From: JBBSBL01 sp038251325
Lineage (GTDB): Bacteria; Actinomycetota; Thermoleophilia; Solirubrobacterales; Solirubrobacteraceae
Assembly: GCA_038251325.1 (NCBI GenBank)
Contig: JBBSBL010000006.1
Span: forward strand, 12,078 to 76,077
Direction of reading: 5' to 3'
Length of the DNA stretch: 64,000 bases
Shown here one piece after another: positions 57,758 to 64,000 of this stretch. The translations under genes and the position numbers were made by a program. Position 1 is the stretch's first letter. Every line of letters begins with the position of its first letter. Below the pieces are notes generated by a model. It was not told the DNA's origin and did not search any database. It saw only the letters and a list, made by a program, of their open reading frames with translations.

Positions 57758-58162
57758 TCAGACCGCGCCGGCCACCTCGACGCGCTCCTCGAAGGAGACC
57801 TCCCCGTCGAGCGTGCGGTGCACCGGGCACTTGGCGGCGATCACCTGGAGGCGCTCGACCTGCTCGTCGCTGAGCCCGTCGGGCAGGTGCAGGACGAGCT
57901 CGAAGCGGGTCGGGCACCCGCGCTCGGCCGGGGTGTACTCGACCTCGACCTCGACCGGGCCGAGCTCCCAGCCCTTGCGCTTGGCGTACATCTCGATCGT
58001 GACCGCCGTGCAGGAGGCGAGGCTCGCGGCGAGCAGCTCCTGCGGGCTCGGGGCGCTGTCGTCGCCGCCGGCGTCGATCGGCTCGTCCGCCTCCAGCGAG
58101 TGGTCGCGGACCTTGATCAGATGGGAGAACGTGCCGGTGCGCCGGGCGGTGGCCTTCAGCAT
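57758..58162 (-). CDS. OsmC family peroxiredoxin
   Basis: A 134-residue OsmC/Ohr-fold protein that reduces organic hydroperoxides by two Cys: CTAVTIEMYAKRKGW (about residue 51) and KCPVHRTLDG (about residue 111). The SPQELLAASLASC block is typical of OsmC. I start at ATG 58162, ten bases after TAGGAT (58178-58173); the ATG 12 bases upstream lies inside the -10. The NUDIX gene follows. Confidence 0.88.
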   Translation of the reverse strand: MLKATARRTGTFSHLIKVRDHSLEADEPIDAGGDDSAPSPQELLAASLASCTAVTIEMYAKRKGWELGPVEVEVEYTPAERGCPTRFELVLHLPDGLSDEQVERLQVIAAKCPVHRTLDGEVSFEERVEVAGAV

Positions 58163-58217
58163 GGTGCTTCCCATCCTAGCCCCGCCGCAGACGTCTGGCC
58201 CGCGGCCACCACCGGAC

Positions 58218-59477
58218 TCATACGAGCGGGTTGAAGACGAGGCCGGTGGGGATCTTGGGGAAGAAGTAGGTCGACTTCGGCGGCATGTTCTCGCCCGTGT
58301 CCGCGACCTCGCGGATCCGCGCCACCGGCGTGGCGCCCATGACGAAGGCGGCGTCGTAGGTTCCGTCCTCGATGAGCGCCAGCGCCTGGTCGAGGTCGCG
58401 CGCGTAGCCGAAGCCGTCGAGGTGGTCGATCCGCGCGGGCGTGTAGCCGAGCGCCCCCTCGAGCAGGAGCGCCTCGAGCACCGCCGTGTCGAGCCGGCGG
58501 TAGGGCGGGGCGCGGTCGGGCAACGCCGCGGCGGCGATCGCCGGGTCCTTGAGGGTCAGCCGATAGGGGCGGCGGTGGTGGGCGTCGATGTAGCCGAGGC
58601 GGACGCGCCCGTCCGGCGCCGGCTCGGGCTCCAGGTCGCGGGGGTCGTCGAGCGGCTCGGCGTCGAAGTCGCGCAGGATCGCGTCGCGCAGGGCCTCCTG
58701 CTGGTCGCTGCTCAGGCCGGACACGAGCCGGTGGGTCGGGAACACGGTCAGCCCGGGGTCCTCGAGTGCGACGAGCGCCATGAGCACGTAGCGGTGCGGG
58801 CCCTCGCCGCCGATCTCCTCGGCGTAGACGCGGGCGGTCTCGTAGCGGTGGTGGCCGTCGGCGATCAGCAGCTCCGCGGCGCCGACCGCGCGGGTGAGCG
58901 CGGCGATCGTGTCGGCGTCGGTGACCTGCCACACCCGGTTGACGGTGCCGTCGTCGTCGGTCGCCTCGCCCCAGGTGTCCGCGGCGGTGGCGGCGGCGAG
59001 CGCCGCCCGGGCGGCGCCGTCGGGGTCGCCGTAGAGGCTGAAGATGGGGGAGAGGTTCGCCCGCGTGGCCCGGGTCAGGCGCAGCCGGTCCTCCTTGGGC
59101 CCGGGGTGCGTGCGCTCGTGCGGGCGAATCCGGCCGGCGCCGTATTCCTCCGCGCGCACGCGCGCGAGGAACGCGGTGCGGACGTGTGCGCCGCCGCCGG
59201 GCGCGGTGTAGCGCTGCTCGAGCACGTAGACCGCGGGCTCGGCGTCGCGGACGACGGCGCCCTCCGCCTCCCAGCGGGCGAGCTCCGCGGCGGCGCTCGC
59301 GTAGGGGTCCTCGCCCTCGGGCAGGTCGATGCGCACGACGTTGTGAGGCGAGCGGGCGACGAGCGCGGCGCGGCGCTCGGCGTCGATCACGTCGTAGGGC
59401 GGGGCGAGGACGTCCTGCAGGCCGCCGATCCGATCGAGGTCGTAGCGCAGGGCGTGAAGCGGCTCGACGCGTCTCAT
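58218..59477 (-). CDS. DUF1015 domain protein
   Basis: A 419-residue soluble protein of the DUF1015 family (also called SerK-like in archaea, where an ADP-dependent serine kinase has been shown). Conserved blocks: LAPPYDVIDAERRAAL, RIRPHERTHPGPKEDRL, ANLSPIFSLYGD, IADGHHRYETA, and PPKSTYFFPKIPTGLVFNPL at the C-terminus. Function in bacteria is not established, so I give no name. ATG at 59477 follows TAGCCT (59494-59489) by eleven bases, in a run of alternating TATAGC. Confidence 0.9.
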   Translation of the reverse strand: MRRVEPLHALRYDLDRIGGLQDVLAPPYDVIDAERRAALVARSPHNVVRIDLPEGEDPYASAAAELARWEAEGAVVRDAEPAVYVLEQRYTAPGGGAHVRTAFLARVRAEEYGAGRIRPHERTHPGPKEDRLRLTRATRANLSPIFSLYGDPDGAARAALAAATAADTWGEATDDDGTVNRVWQVTDADTIAALTRAVGAAELLIADGHHRYETARVYAEEIGGEGPHRYVLMALVALEDPGLTVFPTHRLVSGLSSDQQEALRDAILRDFDAEPLDDPRDLEPEPAPDGRVRLGYIDAHHRRPYRLTLKDPAIAAAALPDRAPPYRRLDTAVLEALLLEGALGYTPARIDHLDGFGYARDLDQALALIEDGTYDAAFVMGATPVARIREVADTGENMPPKSTYFFPKIPTGLVFNPLV

Positions 59478-59497
59478 GGCGGCGGCGGAGGCTATAG

Positions 59498-60430
59498 CTA
59501 TAGCTCCCTCGCCGGCCACGCGGGCGCGACCTCCTCGGGCCCCGCCGCCCGCTGGAGCTGCACCCAGATCACCGCGCCGACCACGACGAGGCCGCCGAGC
59601 ACCTGGACCGGCCCGAGCGCCTCGCCGAGCGCCGGCCAGGCGATGAGCGCGCCGAGCACCGGCTCGATCGTTGCGATCACGGTGACCCGCGCGGCCGGGA
59701 CGTGGCGCACCGCGGTCACGATGAGCACGAACGGCACGAGCGTGCCGAGCAGGCAGACGTACGCGGCCGCGGCGAGGTGGCCGGGGGAGGCAAGCTGGTC
59801 CCACGGGAAGGTCCAGGGCGGCGCGATCAGCGACCAGAAGGCGGTCGAGACCCCGAAGGCCCAGACCAGCGTCGTGACCGCCGGATAGGTCCGCCCGGAT
59901 CGCTCGGTGCCGAAGGCGTAGAAGGCGAAGCTCACCGCCGAGACCGCGGCGGCGGCGAGCCCGACCGCGTCGAGCGCGTCCGGCGCCCAGCCCCGCACGA
60001 CGAGGAAGCACCCGGCGACCGATAGCGCGGCCGCCGCCCACATCCCGCGCGGCAGCGTCCGGCCCCAGGCGAAGTGCAGCCAGGCGAGGATCAGCAGGGG
60101 GCCGAGGTACTGGATCGTCAGCGCCACGCCGACGCCGAGCCGCTCGATCGCGACGAAGTAGGAGGCCTGGACGATGGCCAGCCCGGCGGCGCCGAGGACG
60201 ACGAGGCGCGCGACGTGCTCGCGGCGAACGCGGAGCAGCTCGGGTCGCCGCCAGGCGAGCGCCACGAGGAGGAGCGCGAAGGCCACGGCCGAGCGCAGCC
60301 ACGCGAGCCGGTCCGCCGGCATCCCGTCGTCGAGCAGCACCCGGGCGGTCGCGCCGTTGCCGGCGAACAGCGTCGCGGCGGCCGCCGCGAGGAGGTAGCC
60401 GCGGCGGGCGTCGGGCGGGGGCGCGGGCAT
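59498..60430 (-). CDS. EamA/DMT-family transporter
   Basis: A 310-residue ten-helix permease of the drug/metabolite superfamily with two EamA repeats (about residues 10-140 and 150-290). Marks: GYLLAAAAATLFAGNGATAR, IQYLGPLLILAWLHF, and VTVIATIEPVLGALIAWPAL in the second repeat. Substrate unknown; related RhtA/YdcZ members export amino acids. ATG at 60430 is nine bases after CAGACT, and longer starts run into the promoter. Divergent from tRNA-Pro. Confidence 0.88.
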   Translation of the reverse strand: MPAPPPDARRGYLLAAAAATLFAGNGATARVLLDDGMPADRLAWLRSAVAFALLLVALAWRRPELLRVRREHVARLVVLGAAGLAIVQASYFVAIERLGVGVALTIQYLGPLLILAWLHFAWGRTLPRGMWAAAALSVAGCFLVVRGWAPDALDAVGLAAAAVSAVSFAFYAFGTERSGRTYPAVTTLVWAFGVSTAFWSLIAPPWTFPWDQLASPGHLAAAAYVCLLGTLVPFVLIVTAVRHVPAARVTVIATIEPVLGALIAWPALGEALGPVQVLGGLVVVGAVIWVQLQRAAGPEEVAPAWPAREL

Positions 60431-60497
60431 CGGCGCGCCAGTCTGGCAGGCGCCGCTCGGGCCTCCGGCTCCCACCGGATCACACCGCGGCGCCCCT

Positions 60498-60503
60498 TAC
60501 ACT
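60498..60503 (+). promoter_or_regulatory. -10 element of tRNA-Pro
   Basis: TACACT, ending eight bases before the first base of the tRNA. It calibrates the spacing used to recognise leaderless genes. Confidence 0.6.
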
Positions 60504-60511
60504 CGGGCCCA

Positions 60512-60585
60512 CGGGACGTAGCGCAGCCTGGCAGCGCGCCTGCTTTGGGAGCAGGAGGTCGGCGGTTCAAATCCGCCCGTCCCGA
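60512..60585 (+). tRNA. tRNA-Pro (anticodon TGG)
   Basis: A 74-nt cloverleaf: acceptor CGGGACG / CGTCCCG with discriminator A, D-arm GCGC with GCAGCCTGGCA, anticodon stem CCTGC / GCAGG enclosing TTTGGGA (anticodon TGG), variable loop AGGTC, and T-arm GGCGG / CCGCC with TTCAAAT. The 3' CCA is not encoded, consistent with a CCA-adding-type gene in the window. Confidence 0.96.
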
Positions 60586-60687
60586 CTGATGATACGGACT
60601 CTCACGCCGACGCCGAGGCAACTAGAGGGCAACCGCTCCCCACGAAGGACGACCGGGTAGGCCGAATCGCCCGCCACTCCACAGTGC

Positions 60688-60712
60688 GGCTAGTCCGGCT
60701 AGTCCGGCTAGT
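60688..60712 (+). repeat. Short tandem repeat downstream of tRNA-Pro
   Basis: The unit GGCTAGTCC occurs twice and then GGCTAGT. It lies about 100 bases after the tRNA in a gap (60586-60865) in which I see no gene. Confidence 0.6.
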
Positions 60713-60865
60713 GGGGAGGACACCGCCGGACTGGCTCGCCGCCGCTCCCGGCTCGTTTTCTGAGTGCCGCCAGCGCGGCTCCACGCCTGCCGCGCCGCGG
60801 CAAGTGCGCGCCGACCTAGCCGTTCGGCCGGGGTCCGGCGGCCGAGCCGCGGATAGCGTCGTGGC

Positions 60866-60964
60866 ATGGAGCAGCGCGCTCGACTGGCGGAGATTCTCGA
60901 CCGGCTCGAAGCTCGGATCGACGCGCTGCGCGTTCGGGCCCTCGGGCCGGAACTGCCGGTGGGA
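60866..60964 (+). pseudogene. Possible truncated gene start before acs
   Basis: ATG at 60866, six bases after TAGCGT (60854-60859), opens MEQRARLAEILDRLEARID and about ten more residues that look like a coding helix. The frame then runs into the antisense of acs and loses protein-like character near 60960. It may be the 5' piece of a gene cut where the acetate segment joined. Weak evidence; it could also be a chance ORF. Confidence 0.3.
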
Positions 60965-62986
60965 CTATGCGGGTTGCCATCCCCTCCCCAGCGATCGATC
61001 CGCCTCCTGCTTGAGCGTCGCCACGATGGCCGGATCGCGCAGCGTCGTGGTATCGCCGAGTTCGTTCCCCTGGGCAATGTCCTTGAGCAACCGCCGCATG
61101 ATCTTGCCTGACCGCGTCTTTGGCAAATCGGCGCCGAAGATCACCGCCTTCGGGCGGGCGATCTTGCCGATCTGCTGGCCGACCCAGTCGCGCAGCTCCT
61201 GGGCGAGCTGCTCGGAGGGCTCGTAGCCCGCGCGCAGCACCACGAAGCAGAGCGGCGTCTGGCCGGTCAGCTCGTCTGGCGCTGCCGCCGCGGCTGCCTC
61301 GGCCACGGCCTCGTGTGCCACCAGAGCCGACTCGATCTCGATCGTCGACAGGCGATGTCCCGAGACGTTCATCACGTCGTCGATCCGGCCGAGCAGCCAG
61401 TAGAAGCCGTCCTCGTCCTGCTTGGCGCCGTCGCCCGCGAAGTAGACCGAGGGGCCGTACTTGGAGAAGTAGTTGGCCACGTAGCGCTCGTCGTCCTGCC
61501 AGAGCGTGCGGAAGATCCCCGGCCAGGGCCGCTTCATGACGAGGTAGCCGCCCTGCCCCTGCGGGACCGGGTTGCCCTGCTCGTCGAGGATCTCCGCCTG
61601 GTTGCCCGGGAACGGCACCGTAGCCGTGCCCGGCTTGAGCGTCGTGAGGCCGGGCAGCGGCGTGATCAGAACACCGCCGTTCTCGGTCTGCCACCAGGTG
61701 TCGACGACGGGGCAGCGCTCCCCGCCGATGTACTTCCAGTACCAGACCCAGGCCTCCGGGTTGATCGGCTCGCCGACGGTCCCGAGTAGCTTCAGCGACG
61801 AGAGATCGTGCTTCTGCGGGTGCTCGGGACCGGCCTTGAGGAAGGCGCGGATCAGCGTCGGCGCGGTGTAGTACTGGCTCACCCTGTAGCGCTCGACAAT
61901 TTCCCAGTGGCGATCGATCTTCGGGTATGCCGGGTCGCCTTCGTAGAGCACGCCGGTCGTGCCGTTGTTGAGCGGCCCGTAGACGATGTAGCTATGGCCG
62001 GTAACCCAGCCCACGTCCGCCGCGCACCACCAGACGTCGTCGTCGTGGATGTCGAAGATCCACTTGTGCGTGCAGGACACGTACGTCAGGTAGCCACCCG
62101 TGGTGTGCTGCGCCGCTTTGGGCTTGGCCGTCGTGCCCGAGGTGTGGAGCAGGTAGAGGACGTCCTCCGCGTTGCAGCGCTCGGGCTCGCACTCGGTGGA
62201 CTCGCCCCCGACGAGCTCGTGCCACCACAGGTCGCGGCCCTCCTCGAACGGCACCTCGTCGCCGGTCCGCCGCAGGACGACAACCTTCTTGACGGTAGGG
62301 GCGAGCTGAATCGCCTCATCGGCCGTGCGCTTGAGCGGGATCTTGCCGCCCTTGCGCCAGCCCTCGTCCTGGGTGACGAGCACGGAGGCGCCGGTGCTCG
62401 ACATGCGCTCGCCCAGCGACTCCGCCGAGAAGCCGCCGAACACCACCACGTGCGGCGCCCCGATGCGGGCGCAAGCCAGCATCGTGATCGGCAGCTCCGG
62501 GACCATGCCCATGTAGATCCCGACGCGGTCGCCCTTCTTCACGCCGAGCCTGCGCAGCGCGTTGGCGAAGCGGCAGACCTCGTCCTTGAGCTCCGCGTAG
62601 GTGATCGGACGGTGCTCCTCGTCGGCCGCCTCCGGAACGAAGTGGTAGGCCACCTTGTCGCCGCGCCCGCCGTTCACCTGCTTGTCGAGACAGTTGTAGG
62701 ACACGTTCAGCTCGCCGTCGGCGAACCAGGTGCAGTGGGGCGGGTCCCACTGGAGCGACTCGGTGGGCTCCTTGAACCATTCAACGAACTCCTTCGCCCG
62801 CTCGAGCCAGAAGCCCTCGTAGTCGCGCTCGGCCTCCACATAGACGGAGCGGTCGTTGATCAAGGCCTGGGCCACGAACTCCTCTGATGGGGGAAAGGTC
62901 CTGTTCTCGCGAACGAGGACCTCGATCGCGGCCTTTGCCTCGCCGCCCCCGTCACCGGGTCCGGTCGGGGTGGCGTCCGGTGTCAT
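60965..62986 (-). CDS. acs: Acetate-CoA ligase (acetyl-CoA synthetase)
   Basis: A 673-residue AMP-forming ligase making acetyl-CoA from acetate. Family marks: WWCAADVGWVTGHSYIVYG, EPINPEAWVWYW, DTWWQTENGG, YWLLGRIDDVMNVSGHRL and the regulated Lys in PKTRSGKIMRRLLKD. The P-loop is HTSGTTAKPKAAQ, against the common TSGSTGKPKG, an unusual form but with the Lys kept. AGGAG precedes the ATG at 62986. An acetate permease gene precedes it 85 bases upstream on the same strand, forming an acetate-uptake unit. Confidence 0.95.
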   Translation of the reverse strand: MTPDATPTGPGDGGGEAKAAIEVLVRENRTFPPSEEFVAQALINDRSVYVEAERDYEGFWLERAKEFVEWFKEPTESLQWDPPHCTWFADGELNVSYNCLDKQVNGGRGDKVAYHFVPEAADEEHRPITYAELKDEVCRFANALRRLGVKKGDRVGIYMGMVPELPITMLACARIGAPHVVVFGGFSAESLGERMSSTGASVLVTQDEGWRKGGKIPLKRTADEAIQLAPTVKKVVVLRRTGDEVPFEEGRDLWWHELVGGESTECEPERCNAEDVLYLLHTSGTTAKPKAAQHTTGGYLTYVSCTHKWIFDIHDDDVWWCAADVGWVTGHSYIVYGPLNNGTTGVLYEGDPAYPKIDRHWEIVERYRVSQYYTAPTLIRAFLKAGPEHPQKHDLSSLKLLGTVGEPINPEAWVWYWKYIGGERCPVVDTWWQTENGGVLITPLPGLTTLKPGTATVPFPGNQAEILDEQGNPVPQGQGGYLVMKRPWPGIFRTLWQDDERYVANYFSKYGPSVYFAGDGAKQDEDGFYWLLGRIDDVMNVSGHRLSTIEIESALVAHEAVAEAAAAAAPDELTGQTPLCFVVLRAGYEPSEQLAQELRDWVGQQIGKIARPKAVIFGADLPKTRSGKIMRRLLKDIAQGNELGDTTTLRDPAIVATLKQEADRSLGRGWQPA

Positions 62987-63071
62987 CTCCAGCTCCTATC
63001 TTCACTGAGCAGTTGTCTCCGCTCTAGTTCGCGTATCCCTGGCCGGTGTCTCTCCGTGGCCCGGCCCGTCC

Positions 63072-63698
63072 TCACCGCTTGAGCGGGACGACCGGCAGGA
63101 CCACCCTGTCGAAGGTCGAGTTCACCACCGCCGCGAACGACGCGTACCAGGCCGCCGCCGCGGTGAGGAGACCCGCCCACCCGCCGGCCTTGACGATGTT
63201 CGGGTGCGCACCGGAATTGCCGATCCCGAGCAGGAAGAACGTGACCGCGAGCAAGAAGAAGACGAGCGCCACGGCCGCGGTCGTCCTGAGCGACGCCACG
63301 AACATGTAGGTCGTAAAGATCCCCCACGCGATCAGGAAGAGACCGACCGCATGACCGACGTCGGCCTTCGGGATGTCCGCCACGTAAAACTGGTTCAGCG
63401 CCCAGAACGAGAGCCAGAACGCGCCGAACGAGGTGAAGGCCACGGCGCCGAACGTGTTGCCGGTCCGGAACTCCCACATGCCGGCGAGCAGCTGGGCCAG
63501 CCCCCCGTAGGCCAAGGCGACGCCAAGCACGACGGGCTCGCCGCCCTTGGCGACAAGGTCGGCGTTGAACATGCTAAGCACGAAAGTGGTGAGCGCGAAC
63601 GCCCCGAGCCCGAGGGGGCCCGGATCGGCGGTTATCGGCGCGTGAGTCGGCTCCTTGCTCGTGCTGGCGTCTTCCTCACGGCTGACGTTGGCTGCCAT
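63072..63698 (-). CDS. GPR1/FUN34/YaaH family acetate permease
   Basis: A 208-residue membrane protein with six helices, related to SatP. The family entry segment reads ADPGPLGLGAFALTTFVLSM, in place of the usual NPAPLGL, then AQLLAGMWEFRTGNTFGAV and FLIAWGIFTTYMFVASL. It takes up acetate or succinate by proton symport in known members. A 27-residue Lys/Glu/Ser-rich head precedes the first helix. ATG at 63698 follows GGAGG by six bases. Next to acs, which would use the acetate. Confidence 0.92.
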   Translation of the reverse strand: MAANVSREEDASTSKEPTHAPITADPGPLGLGAFALTTFVLSMFNADLVAKGGEPVVLGVALAYGGLAQLLAGMWEFRTGNTFGAVAFTSFGAFWLSFWALNQFYVADIPKADVGHAVGLFLIAWGIFTTYMFVASLRTTAAVALVFFLLAVTFFLLGIGNSGAHPNIVKAGGWAGLLTAAAAWYASFAAVVNSTFDRVVLPVVPLKR

Positions 63699-63766
63699 CG
63701 CATCCTCCCTCTCTTGATGGGGACGGGCGGTGACACCCGTCCCCCTCTGACGTTGTAGTCGCCCGG

Positions 63767-63985
63767 CTAGTAGCCGTGTTCGATGTATTTCAGCCAGGCC
63801 TCGCGGACGGCCACATGCTCGTTCGCCGCTGCCAGCGCGACCGTAGCGGTCCACTCGTCGGGGCCTCCCTGGGCAGCATCGCTTTGCTCGCTCGAGCGCT
63901 CGCGATCCGCGACGGCCGCGCCTAGCCGCTCGATCGCCAGGGCATGCACGCCGCTGCCCCTAACGGGCCTGCGCGGCAATGCCAT
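63767..63985 (-). CDS. Hypothetical protein, possibly continuing past the window edge
   Basis: A 72-residue frame from ATG 63985; the frame stays open to the window end, so the true start may lie outside. It is Ala/Arg-rich and soluble, with an end helix (EHVAVREAWLKYIEHGY). I know no family. It precedes the acetate permease by 68 bases in the same direction and may share its transcript. Confidence 0.5.
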   Translation of the reverse strand: MALPRRPVRGSGVHALAIERLGAAVADRERSSEQSDAAQGGPDEWTATVALAAANEHVAVREAWLKYIEHGY

Positions 63986-64000
63986 CGACAGTCGACCAGC

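Noticed and set aside
60586..60865. Gap after tRNA-Pro searched for further tRNAs, an integrase or an att duplication
   Set aside because: No cloverleaf, no integrase-like frame and no copy of the tRNA 3' end found by eye within the window.

Overview
The window is chromosomal DNA of very high GC content (clearly above 70 % by eye) with dense, short-spaced genes and frequent GTG starts. The gene set fits an actinobacterium, and I infer Thermoleophilia/Solirubrobacterales: GuaB3, wax-ester synthase, aa3-type oxidases with CtaG, Aur1-like PAP2 protein and a c-di-AMP riboswitch. No rRNA, CRISPR array, insertion sequence or prophage was seen. There is one tRNA, tRNA-Pro(TGG).

Layout. 0-7.3 kb: end of a cation-efflux gene, HU, pyrF, a LysM protein, a D,D-carboxypeptidase and a PfkB kinase, then guaB3-guaA for GMP synthesis. 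7.5-8.9 kb: M23 peptidase on the minus strand under a c-di-AMP riboswitch. 9.0-18.7 kb: a plus-strand run of rplM-rpsI, glmM, glmS, acpS, NAD(P)HX repair, a CBS protein, alanine racemase and a CCA/poly(A)-polymerase-like enzyme. Ribosomal, cell-wall precursor and tRNA functions are neighbours here, often joined by 4-nt GTGA or ATGA overlaps. 18.7-28.5 kb: a frameshifted esterase, M28 peptidase, HIT, crotonase, hydrolase, a DrrA-type ABC exporter with two permeases, secreted proteins and a glycosyltransferase.

28.5-39.8 kb is the respiratory region. It holds a cytochrome c-cupredoxin fusion lipoprotein, ctaG, and two complete catalytic cores of haem-copper oxidase. One subunit I is A2-type (YSHPAVY, no helix-VI Glu) and the other A1-type (FGHPEVY). 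The A2 cluster also carries ctaE and a tandem Usp-like protein, and the A1 cluster carries ctaB and two small membrane proteins. A lone AraC-type HTH gene and a CBS protein sit between the clusters.

39.9-60.4 kb: lipid and acyl-CoA metabolism (two crotonases in the window, 3-hydroxyacyl-CoA dehydrogenase, acyl-CoA dehydrogenase, thiolase, WS/DGAT, TetR-adh), mixed with trxB, a cyclase fused to a degenerate hydrolase domain, rhodanese, NUDIX, OsmC, DUF1015 and EamA genes. 60.5-64 kb: tRNA-Pro followed by acetate genes (acs and an acetate permease), perhaps on a separate segment.

A theme across the window is leaderless transcription. More than twenty genes have a TANNNT -10 hexamer ending only 7-11 nt before the start codon and no Shine-Dalgarno sequence. 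The -10 of tRNA-Pro has the same geometry relative to the tRNA 5' end. This rule was used here to choose several start codons.
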